A DNA stretch of 64,000 bases, taken from Mugil cephalus. Taxonomy: Eukaryota; Chordata; Actinopteri; Mugiliformes; Mugilidae. A program made the position numbers and the translations under genes. Location: assembly GCF_022458985.1 (NCBI RefSeq), contig NC_061777.1, positions 12,861,668 through 12,925,667 of the forward strand, in the 5' to 3' direction. The notes beneath the pieces are model-generated. The model saw only the letters and a program-made list of their open reading frames with translations, was not told where the DNA came from and did no database searches. Shown here one piece after another: positions 1 through 44,600 of this stretch (positions are counted from its first letter, which is position 1; each line of letters begins with the position of its first letter).

Positions 1-3000
1 TCAACCTGCCAAAGGAACCAAGAGCACGATAAGAAAGACAAAGAACATTATTTGCTCTGTCTGTTATGCATGGCTCAGCAGCAGAGAGATCTTTGAACGG
101 CCAACACAAACATCTGAAGGCCCCCTTGAATAACATCTGGGGTATGAGCTAATGTAGCAGCACTACAGACACGGACAGGTCCAGGAGAGGGGACAATGAG
201 CGCCGTTGTTTGCCAGCGCGAGACTTTAGAGGAAAACGGTCGCGTGTCGCCCCTGCACAGCGGTCGAGCACCTGAGCCAACGCAACACGTGAACTCTCTG
301 CAGAAACTGGATAACACGCAGGGTTTACTCACTGTAAACAAAAACAGAGCCGGTGAGTTACACTTGCTGGCAAAAACATATATATAAAACGATTACAATA
401 GCTACTTTCTCCAGGGTGGTGGGTGGAAAGATAATTACTGCCAGCGAGTTGGGCAGTTTTATCTTGCATTGGAGAACATTTTATTAAATCCCCTGTTGTC
501 AGGGTTACAATCACAGCAATGACATTTTTTTTTTTTAAACTTGCCAAGTGATGTGAGCACAGATGTTTATCTCTGAGCGGAAAATTACCCCCGAGCCAAT
601 TATCAGCTGGTATAGATCATCTTCAGTTTTGTGAAAGATGTTTTTTGGAACGGCACACTTGTCAAACTTGGCTCAAGGATTAATTGAGACAAAGTGCAAC
701 AGAGTGGTTTATTCGATTAGTAAAAAATGTTCCCTTTTGCCATTCAGGCTGCGTGATCCTGGTCCGTGGATCATTAATTGCTGCGATAAATATAATTTTG
801 TTGTGTGAAAGGGGTAATTTGGCCATCAAGGTGAACCTAACAATTTTCACTGAGAACCGCAGCTCAAATTAACAACATTAGGGAATTAAATGAATCTTCC
901 TCATATCAATTAGATCAGCGAATTAGCACGACCGGCGCGATAGTGTGTTATTTGTCAAAGCGGCACGTTTTGCTCTCGCATCTTCGCCTAGGGTCATTTC
1001 CATTTCGCAAAGCTGCTGACCAGCTAAAATATGGTCAATATAAACAATTTACATTAAAACTACAAGAAAGAAAAAAAAGCTGTATGAGCTCAAGCAGAAC
1101 TGGCTGAATATGTATTGGAGAGAAAACATGTATCGTCAGCGGTAATGTCTGGAGAGCAGATATAAGAGCTCTGGCTGTTCTCTATGACACTCCACAGATA
1201 ACTGGACCGTACACATGGGACCAGGCACAGCAGATGCACCGCTCATTACCACCAGCCTCACAAGCGCGCACATCACGCAGTTTTCCTGGTGCATACTTCA
1301 AGCGGAGTGCGGAGATCAGACTGCAGCCAGACATTACCAAACGTAGTCCGAGAGGCCAGCCAGAGGGTGTGTGGGAGCGCAGCGCGGAGGTGATGACTGA
1401 ACTTATGTAAAAACCTACACTAGACGCACGACACATGACGCAAACGGTGAACACCCTCGGACGCGCGGACCAGCGAAGCAAAAGACGCACGCACGCAGAA
1501 TACCTGCTTCCAAAACACATGTCTGCGAAAACACCGGGGGCACACGTCTTCTCCTCTGATTGGTTTACTCCCCTCGTCTTACAGTCACAAGCACATTCAT
1601 CACGCATGACACTATACACAAACTCGCTCAGTATTTGGTTTGCAGAGGAGACCGTTTCAGGCTTTTTTTGGGGGGCGGTCTGAAAACTCAATTAAGAATT
1701 GTGTTGCACACGGACCTTTCGCGACTGTTTTGACTTCGTTCCCAAAGCAAAACAAATCAAAGCCTTTTGTTTCCCGACGGCTGCGTTTTGCTTTCGTTCG
1801 GCTGTAATTCTGTTTGAGGACAACGCTGTAAAGCCATTTACATATCTTTTTAAATCAGGGGGGAGACGGAGGATAAAATTATTACGTTATAGTTATTTGT
1901 GTCATGCAACAGCAGAGGTCATTTCTCCATTAGCCAACACGCACTACAAGAGCACGGAGGCCTCAGCGGGACAGCCTCCGAGACAAGCTAGACTTCAGCC
2001 TCATATGGACCGACTTGTGCGCTGGAGCAGAACAGACAGAATGACACTGATAATGCTGCAGTCGCTGGCCACTGAGCCTTCGACTGAAAGCATACCAGTT
2101 CAGGGCCCAAGTTCAGGCAGCCAGCCTAACACAGAACAGCGCTCAGGCTTCCAGCTGCATCAAGAATAACAAGCTGTGAAGCCCTGGCTCTCTCTATGTA
2201 AGTAAGTGTGTGTGTGTGTGTGTGTGTTCGTGTGTGTGTGTGTGTGTGTGTGCGCGCACATAGTAAAGGTCTTATGTGAGAACCACCCTGCCAGAACTAA
2301 TGCTTGGCCCCTATCAAGGTACAGCTTGCACAACCGCACTCTCAAACACATGCCAGTGCAAAACACCAGGGACCGAAAAAAAAAAAAAAAAAAAGTAAGA
2401 AAAGAAAAGAAAAGACAGTACAACTGAAAGAAAGAGCAAAACAGACTGAGGCGGACAGAGAGGCTCTAAGGGAGGCACACAAAACCAACCTATTCTATAG
2501 TTACAATCCAGCCGCATTTTTGCCACACTTAACGGTCAAACCTTAACTGTGTGTACTTTATAGACGGATGTCATAATGTCACGTTAAAGAAAGCTACTAA
2601 ATGGCCAGCGCTATAGCGACAGACTTTCAGAATTATTTCACGTGGACGTACCAGTCTGCATGCCTTTAGTTTTTCAGTTTAAATAAGGTGGAAGGCTCAA
2701 CTTCGCGCAACAACGTGCGTCCAGCTTCGTAGCAGCTGTTCGGGGAGGGTCATTTCCTTGTGGACAAAGAGAGGACCGCGGAGTGATTTTTACAAATTTG
2801 GTTGGAAGCAACTTCAAGGGCCCCGCTCAGTCCCGCGTCCTGACCTCAGCTTCATCATAAAACCCTCGGGGGTGAACGAGGATAAAACAAGTCTCATCGC
2901 CCAAGAGGCAGATTTCAACGTTCGCGTTGCTCAATGGGAGCATGTTCCCATGGCCGGCGTCCAAACTCAAAGTGTTCCTCAAGACTGCTCAGCGTTTCCA

Positions 3001-3104
3001 CATACTTTTTCATGTTTAAGTTCTACCGCAAACAGAGAAGCAGAGAGATTTACAGTTCGCATCATGTCAGAGGGACCGTTAGCATTTCTATGCTCGCGCT
3101 CTAC
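1..3104. other. pcsk5 intron 11 (left part)
   Basis: No coding exon recognised. It contains a (TG)n tract at about 2,206-2,254, a poly-A run near 2,377 and short A runs near 3,238 and 3,290. The 169-codon open frame at 1182-1691 on the minus strand has no splice or family support. Confidence 0.7.
2206..2254. repeat. (TG)n microsatellite
   Basis: About 49 bp of TG repeats with one TTCG interruption, in pcsk5 intron 11. Confidence 0.95.
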
Positions 3105-35963
<32,859 letters not shown>

Positions 35964-36450
35964 CTTCCCCAACTTTAAACCGGACTCTTCTTCTTCTTCT
36001 CCTCCTCCTCCTCCTCAGCCGACCAGGCAAAAACAACCAAACTTCTCTTGTCGCCGAGCAAGACTCTCATAGAAACACAAATATCCGGCCAAACACACTG
36101 AGACGGAGAGAGGGGGGGAGGAACGGAGCCCCGAAGAGGGAAAAAAAAAAATACACCTTATCTTCAAACCTCTGCTTCCCACATGGGAGAGTTGGAAGTT
36201 TGCTCTTCGTGTGTCCTCTCCCTCTTTTCGCGGCGGGTGAGGAGGAAGTGTGCTCCGTGCGTCTTTGCGCGCAAGTTCGTGTACGCGTGTGGGTGCGCGC
36301 GGAGCTCCTCAAAGCTGATTTCTCCTCTCCACGAGCAACTCGGATGTTGGTCGTTCAGCTCATCGGGCTTTCATGTGGCGAAATGGCTATAGCGCCTCCC
36401 CACAAATAACTAGCTGACACTCTGGAGAGTAGAAACAACTAAAGCCGCGG
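35964..36450 (-). promoter_or_regulatory. pcsk5: pcsk5 5' UTR and likely promoter region
   Basis: Sequence upstream of the pcsk5 ATG. It is richer in CpG than its surroundings and has GGA/GAA repeats in the probable leader. No convincing TATA box is seen and the transcription start is not determinable from sequence alone. Confidence 0.5.
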
Positions 36451-36761
36451 GGTTTCCCTGCCGAGCTCCGCTGGGTCTTAAAGACACTCTGCTTGGATTC
36501 AACGCTGACCGCCTGTCTGGCAGACCCAGCCAAGGGAGGGGTCACACTAGGGACCAGAGAGCATCTCGGGGGCCAGATAGATGGGATTCTTCCAAGAGGA
36601 CTCCCGGGAAATTAAAAATCACTAACTTCGAGGCTGGCTGCATGTTAACCTAGATATGCGATATTTCACATAAGTTATTATTTTGTCAAAACTCTTGCTG
36701 GACCTACAAAAGTACAGAAACCCAAAACAGTGAGTATCTGTAGTTTATATACATAGTTATA

Positions 36762-37165
36762 TCAGCCAAACATTATGACCACCGACAGGAGACGTAAATA
36801 ACACGGACCATCTTGTGACAATGCAATGTTCCGCTGGGAAACTGGCATCCGTGTGGATGTTACTTTAGACTTGCACCACCCACCCAGACCAGACCAGTCA
36901 CCTCCTGCCCGACAGCAATAACACTCCTTGATGACAGCAGCCATCCCCAGCAGGATGCAGCCTGACGCACACACACACACAAAAGGTTTAAGGTTGACTC
37001 AGAAGACATGGAAAAACAGCATAAGGTGTTGACCTGGCCTCCAAATTCACTAGATCCCAAACTGATCAAGTATCTGTGGGATGCACTGATCCACAGAGAC
37101 CCCCTCCCCTCAACCCACAGAAAAGAGACAAACTAGATCCATCAGGAACAGCAGGCGTTTTTTTT
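36762..37165 (+). mobile_element. Internally deleted Tc1/mariner remnant
   Basis: Starts with TCAGCCAAACATTATGACCA, the terminal sequence of a widespread fish Tc1-like family. It jumps to the middle of the transposase (AATGTTCCGCTGGGAAAC; GTGGATGTTACTTT) and then to the C-terminal part, where a frame reads VLTWPPNSLDPKLIKYLWDA, matching the Tc1 motif around the third catalytic residue. Large internal deletions make it non-functional. Confidence 0.8.
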
Positions 37166-39302
37166 TTTTTGTTTTTTGTTTTTGTTTCACCCCAAAACGC
37201 TCACCAGTCAACAAGTAGATGCATTACATTTTGGATACTCCTCCACCTCCCCACACCTTGAAAACTGCTGTTGAATGCAAGCTTTGTCAGTCTCCTGCCC
37301 AATATTGACACAGACATACCACCGTAAAAGTAGAGTAAACTATGACCTCCACCTCAGTCATCATCCAATGAAAAAAAAAAAAAAAAACACCTACAGACGT
37401 AAACATTCGTGGCCTATATCCAGAAAAACACAGGGAGAAAAAAAAACAGGGAAATCAGCGTGATGATTCTTTTTGTCACGGTTTATAGTTTAAAAATCAG
37501 ATTGAAAACCCACAGACATGAACTGAACTCAGATCTGTTTGACGCCGTCGTGCTGCGCAGATAATTTTACTGTACGTCTGGCCCATGCGCCAACCGCTGC
37601 CAGTCAGACGTTTTGCGCTTCATCCTGGCTTTGCTGCGTATTTCCCATTAATCAGTGGGGCTCTAGATGTCATGCCCCCCATCGCAAAGCAGGTCACAGC
37701 TGACTAAACGCTGTCATTATGGAATGTGCCTGGTATTATCTGCAGTTGAGCCTTTCATTCAAGGCCTTTGTTGATTGATGGGTTTTTGTTTTGCAGCAAT
37801 TTCCCGGGGATGTCTCTGCGCACAGCGAAAACTCTGTTCTGCATGGGACACAAGTGAAAATCAGCATAATTGCACTAATTGCAGCCAATTTCTTGCTGAA
37901 TGGACCGCGCTGTCACATCTCACAACAAGCGGGGGGACAAGAACATCTCATGGTCCCCCAGATGGAGATGAAAGGGAGTAAAGGGGGGGAGGAAAAAAAA
38001 CACCCAGTGATCGGTCTCTATTCAACTGGATGGAAGGGTTTGTAATTTAAAGAGAAAAACAGGACAGGAGATGATGCACGGCAGAAATTTTGAGCATCAA
38101 ATCAAGCACACAGGTCACGAGGCCGCCTTGAGCACCGGGGGCCCCCGATTTCCATTCAGGTCTCAACTGTTGTGATATCTTGTGTGACAGCTTCACAGCT
38201 CCCAGAGTTTGTCCAGGGAGTGAACCGAGTGAACCCCAACAAAATGTCTTTGTCAACATCTGAGAGCGGAGCGGTCACGAGTGACAACAAACACTCCGAG
38301 GGGCATTCCTGTGTGCATTCCTGTGCCCCTTCAATGAAATAACGCCGTGAATTGTGTGTTTAGGCCAAACGCAACTTGGGAAAAACTCCACACAACCTCC
38401 GTGATACCTTACAATGGAGGGCCCCAGTGGGAAACTGTGGCCAAGTAGCTTCATTCACAGAGGATGCAGCTAATTTATTAATTCAGCATCGAGACGGACT
38501 CTTCCCGAGAGAATGATTTCCTTGTCCCATCAAGACAGGTGTGTTATGAAACGTGTGAGCTGCTTTTCAAATGCTTGTTTTCCTTTCCAGGTGTTCTGCT
38601 GTTTTGTCTTGATTTTGCAATCAATGTGGACCTCTTTCTTTCTTTCTGGTACCTTGCTGTACTCTTTCCATTGCTAGGACCCATCACTCTCTTTGGCCCA
38701 CCATATCCATAGCTCTCTCTGGGTGGGCTTCCAGGGAGCCATGGTTGGCCTTTCAACTTCACTTTGACCTTTGACCTTGTTGCCGTAGGCTCCTGCACTT
38801 AGGCCACAATAGCACCTGCCACTCACCGACTTTCTGTCCTCCCTGCATCCCACCCTCCCATAACCATCCTTCTCCTCTCCTCTTCACCCTCTCCTTTGTC
38901 AACCACATTCCAGGGTTATATAGGCTCTTCTCGGAGGTTCACACACTCTCTACACGGAGCGGAGACAAACAGAAGAAGGAGGGACGGGGAAGGAGAGCGC
39001 TACAGCCAAATTAAACCTTGGCCATCCCTAATCCATAAGGCACAAGGCAAGGCAGACGGTTATTAGGATTAATCAAAATTCAAATATAAATATTAATTAT
39101 CTTAAATTTAGGCATTCTCACACAGAGGTTAACACAAACTGGTTTGACGGGATGATTGTCCTTCACTTTAGAGTTTAACGGCCAGCGCTTTTTGTGTCCT
39201 AAATGAGAGCTATGAATGAGAAGTAGTGTCTATGTCAATGTGTCAAAAACAGGTTACACTATGGGCCTAATCAATAACTTCATGAGCCATGGTCACATAC
39301 TG

Positions 39303-39314
39303 CCACCTGGTGGC
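39303..39314. promoter_or_regulatory. CTCF-like motif
   Basis: CCACCTGGTGGC, preceded by TG, is a near-palindromic match to the CTCF core (CCASYAGRKGGC) with one mismatch. Such cores also occur inside dispersed repeats, so function is uncertain. Confidence 0.35.
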
Positions 39315-40249
39315 TACTGATGACATTACAAATAGGAAACACATTCAGGTCTGTTACACTTTTGTTAGGAAATTAAACGCATCATAGGAGTTACATAATT
39401 TGTCTTTATTTTCCTACACTATGATTAGATCTTTCCACTTTTACAGACATTCAAACTCCCTTGAGATAAATTATATATTTTGGTATTGTTGGGAATGCTT
39501 GTGATGTCCTGAATCTGAGAAATGATTCCTCCATTAACCAACACCTTATGTTCAGAATTTATATATATATTATTTATATATATTTATTTAATTTATATAA
39601 AGCACCTGCAGTACTGCTTCTTTAAATGGGGCTTTTACACCCAAAATGGAGAGACATAGTTCAATCTGTCTGACCCAAATTCATATAAAAGGCTATTTCA
39701 CAGAGATTCATAAACTATTATATAGTTCTATAATGCTGTAACTATAGTATTTTGTATGAGTTTTGATCAATTTCATCACAGAATGTGTATTTCATGAGAG
39801 GAGGCGGTCTTATGATGGAGCCACCTGTGTCTTATTCAAGCTGGGCCACCATATGGCCAACTGGCTTAAAGACTATTCCGGTGGACAGAGAGGGGTCTGC
39901 CAGCACGTTTACAGAAAATGTTAATTTCAGTGTTTAAAATCTCAAGAAGAGACATTCTAAATGTTTACGCAGCATGAGGTAACTGTTGTGTATGTTTACT
40001 TGATAATTATATGTCCTTTCAGCTGAGATTACTCTTAGAGTTCACGGTTGACGTTACCATCGCACATACCAAGAAAACTGTAAAGGCAATGTTTCACCGC
40101 AGACCGCTACTGCGCTTATATCCACTACATGTTGTTCATATATTGTTGGATAGATCAGTTTACATTAAACATTCAGAAAACTATTTGATACCCACGTCTG
40201 GAAATTAACTGGCACACACGGACACAACAAAAAGACTGCGACATGTCAA

Positions 40250-41011
40250 GACTTCCAACTGCTCAGAACTTTATTTTGAGAGAAATGAGGGTTAAAATTA
40301 AATTAAAATATAAAAATTTAGATAGGCAGGTCTGTCGTTAAAAGGGGTAAATGTTGACGGGGAGACGAGGCAGCCCTCCAGAAGATGCGATGAGAGAGGT
40401 GGGAGGGGAAAGACAGGAAGCTACAAAATGAAGATTAAGGGGGGGAATGAGCCTGGTCACTCAGGAAGTCATGTATAAAAAGAAAAGAAGAAAAAAAAAA
40501 AGAGGAGACAGATGCAGTTAGTCATTATAAACCCCACCCCCATCTTAAGTGTCCTCATATGCAATCAGTGCTTTAGCTCTCTTTTTCCTTTTTCTGATTT
40601 CTTCCAAGTTTGTGATCGTTTATCTTTTCCACTTTCTCACCATCATGTCATTCTGTCTTAATGTAACATCGTTTCCTGCAGTTTTGAAAAAAGTAAACAA
40701 AAAGTCCTTCAAAAATAAAATGCAGCAACCACATTTCATGTTCTACTATTACATATACAGTATATATATATTTATATATATAAATACATACATAAATATC
40801 TTACATGTACAACCAATTTTGAAAAGGGGGGGAAGAGAGAACCCAAAAGACTTATGAGGACTTGTGGAGGTGGGGGAGAGCAGGGCGACGGGGCCCAAGG
40901 TTGCTCATTGTGAGGGTAGTGTGTCTTTCCATTTGCTTTTTTGTTTTAGCTTTACACACACGCACACACAGCCTTTTGGGGGAGGGAGGGGGGGAGAATG
41001 GGATTCATTCC
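40250..41011 (-). other. ubap2: ubap2 3' untranslated region
   Basis: Sequence from the stop codon to the AATAAA signal. It contains TA/TATT-rich stretches (40,755-40,800) and a CA tract at 40,955-40,970. Confidence 0.6.
40270..40275 (-). terminator. ubap2: ubap2 polyadenylation signal
   Basis: AATAAA on the minus strand (TTTATT on plus), about 740 bases after the ubap2 stop at 41,012. Cleavage would be expected near 40,250. An alternative downstream-processing site cannot be excluded. Confidence 0.65.
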
Positions 41012-41677
41012 TCAGTTTGCCCAGTATGGGGAGCTGCCGTAGCTGGACTTGCTGCCTTGGGTTTTTTGCTGCATGCCGCTGGACTGACTGCGCTGACCAG
41101 GACCACCCTGCAGAGAAATAAAGTCCTCTCAGTGAACATGTTTAAAATCAAGTCTATTATTTATTCATTTTATCCTCTCCGACATATAGGACGGACACAA
41201 TCTTGGTCCATGAATCCCAGAAAACAAACATTTTTCACAATGAAGCCAACCTACAATTATCATTTTATCCTATCGAAATTTGTGATATGTGGCACTATTT
41301 CTACTAATTTAATAGACCAGACTCTGATCAGCTAATTCACTAAGTGAAGGTTTGGAGGAATCCAAATATTGGGTGCCATTTGAAGGCATATATAAAATAA
41401 TGTAAACATCACCACGCTGAATTTAAGAAAAAACTCATGGATAAAGAAAGGATGTGACATCCACATAGGAACTATTGCAGTTTACCTGTCCGTCCTGTGT
41501 GAGATGATGGTGCATCAGCTGGGAGTGGGGCTGTTGGTGTGGAGGCAGGATGTGCAGGAACTGAGCAGGGGCATAGCCGGGTGCACCCCCAGGGTTCAGG
41601 GGGCCCGTTCCTCCCAGAGCTGAAGGCAGACTGAAGGGAGGTGGTGTCCCCGTGTGGAAGCCCTGTTTGTCAAATGA
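41012..41677 (-). CDS. ubap2: ubap2 last two exons: conserved C-terminus
   Basis: Exons 41486-41677 and 41012-41107 encode [20 protein letters not shown], ...[31 protein letters not shown] and the end [13 protein letters not shown], then TGA. Very close to vertebrate UBAP2 and distinct from the SYSWGAN-type end of UBAP2L. Confidence 0.96.
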
Positions 41678-44600
41678 CTGAGGAGGCAAAACCCAGATTA
41701 TAATTAGTGCATGCGTGTAGAGAACATTTAGTCATTTTGATTAGCTAACTCAAGACTACCACCATCATACAAGCAGAAACATTACGCCTCGATACAGCAC
41801 AGGCACAAACATGTCACGCACCTGTGTTTTGCTGTAGATCGAACCTCCCATCTCAGGTACTCCACCACTCGTACCCGATCCTGACAATCCTGGCGCTGAG
41901 GGAAGAATGAAGTGAGGGGGGAAGGACAGAAGTAAAGAAAAACGTTGGAAGAGGAAAGGGAGGACATGAAATCAAGAGGTTAAATCGGTAGAAAAACTTA
42001 GTTACTGATGATGAGTGTGTCTGTTTTCACCGTTAGTAGGATGGGGGCAGCCAGTAGGAAGAAGCATATTAAATGAGGAGGTGCAGAGGCATGTGTCTCA
42101 CTTTTCTACACCGCCCTTTGGTATGTACCCAACTATGTGCACATAAAAAGTGCAATCACACACACGTGCATATACACACCTTTCTCCAGAACACTCTTGA
42201 CGCAGACTGCAATTGTGAGTATACTCGCTTTTTCCCACTGGGCGATGCCCTCTGACTTTGTGTGTTGTTAGAGTGTGCACATGTGGTGTGTGTACCTTTC
42301 CCTGGGCCGCTGCCTGCTGACTTGGCCTGAGATTGAGCAGAGCCTCCGTACCCTGCCTTACTGTATTCCCCACCGTGGGCTTGAGACAGGTCATCAAAGG
42401 CTGAAGGAGGAGGAGGAGGAGGAGGAGGGAGAGTAGAGAGGAGAGAACGCAGGATGAGCAAGAGAGAGGGAGAGAGTAGGAAGACAAAGCAGATGAAGAA
42501 AAAGATTTTGTGAAGGAAAGGAGTGAAACAGAAAGAAGAGAGAAGGGGGCAGGGGAGAGAGAGGCAGTAAGGTAACCTGACTAAAATGGCAGCTGTGTCT
42601 ATAATGAGCTGTGTCCAACTTCAGCAGGGGGTTTGAGCTATGCATGCAGCACAAGCAAAAACACACCGACCCAACTCCACACACATGCAGAAATCGTGTA
42701 CGCGTATAAAATATCGGAGGACATTTCTGTTTCGCCGTCCTTTCGTCTCACATGATTTCAACACGGTCAATGTAAAGTTCGTCTTAATGCTAAAAGTGTC
42801 GTTGAGGCATCCGACTCCAAGAAAACATGCAGTGTTAACCTTTCAAAAACACAACGAGTCAGTGCCTTGTTTTTTTTTTTGTCTTTGTTTTACCTGTGCC
42901 GTACGCATGCTGTCCATAATTGGGCTGATGCTGTTGGTGGTACTGGTTGGAGGGGTTGGCCAGGCCCATCGCTGGCTGCTTGGCTGAAGCAGGAGGGACG
43001 AACACGGGGCCGTACTGGAAGGCTGAGGGAACCCCGGGCATACCGGCGTAGTACGGCAGACCTGTGGAGCGAACGTGAAAGAAGACTGCTGAGCAACCAT
43101 TTCTAAATATGGTATTAATTAATGCAATTTACAAACTCGGTGTGCATTACCAGTTATGTAAGAACATTTAAACTTCCATTTATAGGAAAAGTATTTTCTC
43201 CTGAATTACTCCTCTCTAAACAAGGGCTCAGGGCTCAACTAACTTAAATCAAACAAACAGGCCAAGAAGCATTTAAACCAAGGCAGACGGTAGCTTGCTG
43301 TACTTTGGACTAGGTGTTTAGTGGAAGTCAACATCTTCTTTGCTTTTTCTTACCAGTGTATCCATAGCCAGGAGGGAGAGGAGGGTTGAGGAAGGCCTGG
43401 TTCTGCGTCTGCTGCCCCTGGCTCTGCCCCTGCCCCTGGCCTTGTGTTCCAGTCTGAGGCGTTTGCTGGGGCTGTGACTGCACCCCAGCTGCAGACAGGC
43501 TTGTTGGGGGAGCTGGAGACGAAGAGTCGTTCCTGCCAAACTTTGTTGCCTCACCTGGACAGAAACCAAGTAAGGGTCAAAAGTTAAAAAATATTTGCAA
43601 ATTACTTGTAGGAACATGAACTGAGATATCCACTTCGACTCAGCATAAAAATTGACTTGCCGGAATATGGATTATTGGCCAAGGCATCTCTTCCAGGCAT
43701 AGGAGCAGTAGTACCAGGGAATGTTACACCATAGTAGTCCTGTAAGTGAAGAAGTAATAGTTAAAAGAAAAGTTGTGCATTAATTCAATCAATTCTATCA
43801 ATTATATAAAGTTACTTTTAAGTTAAGGCAAGAATGTAATAAAGGGAAACAATTGTTTCTCCGTTTCATTGACAATGAACTAGAAATATTTGAATGACAA
43901 CACTCACCAAAGGAAGGCGCGACTGTAGCATCTGCAAGTCCTCGTATCCATAGATTTGCTGTTGCAGTAAAGATAAATTAAGATTTATTTTCATGTTGAA
44001 GTCTCTAAAACCACAAGCCTATTCTCCTTTGACCCAAACATGTTTTACTGTAGCTTCTACTAAGCTTTAGTCAGTGTTTCAGTGCGTTCCATAGAAGTCA
44101 TGTTTGATCAGAACCTACTAAAACACAGTCATCATCAACACTGAAAAAGCTCTGTAGAATAATAACACATTTTATCCCATCATTGATCAACATATCCACT
44201 CATGGAAACTGCAGGGCTCTCATATTGTACATATGTTCACTCTTACTACAGTGTACGTAAGACACCAACATCCACCTATTATTAGCAGTTCCAGCCATCT
44301 TTATCTTTAAAAAGTTATGAGACAAATAAATACACAATGATAAAGAAAGCATATTGTTACCGGGTAAGCAGGAAGCAAGCCACCAGGGCCCATAATGTAC
44401 TGGTTGGCCAGGAGAGGAGGTACTCCTTGGGCCAAGTTGGGAGGAGCTTTACCTGGGGGAAAAGGGGGAACATAATCGGTATTTTAAAACAATTTAATCA
44501 ATGGAAGTTGTAAAGATTGTGTGTTCAGATCAAATTTACCGGAGGTGGTGGTGAGCAGAGGCGCTGTGCGACTGCCCGCAGCTGAGAGTGTGGCATTCGT

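Larger units (their letters stand above)
36451..40249. other. Intergenic region between pcsk5 and ubap2
   Basis: Holds the deleted Tc1 remnant at 36,762-37,165, A/T runs (37,159; 37,370), AT-rich tracts near 39,555-39,600 and a CTCF-like motif at 39,303-39,314. No exon with splice support. The 84-codon open frame at 38,544-38,798 (minus) lacks an ATG at its 5' end and family similarity. Confidence 0.6.

Noticed and set aside
1182..1691. 169-codon open frame on the minus strand
   Set aside because: Lies in a pcsk5 intron, has no family motif or splice context and mixed composition typical of chance frames.
35964..35972. An upstream start for pcsk5 giving MGKMVLN
   Set aside because: The first codon is TTG, not ATG. 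The real ATG is at 35,961-35,963 and begins a good signal peptide.
38544..38798. 84-codon basic open frame on the minus strand in the ubap2-pcsk5 gap
   Set aside because: Begins with GTG, is not bounded by clear splice sites and is not recognisable as any family.
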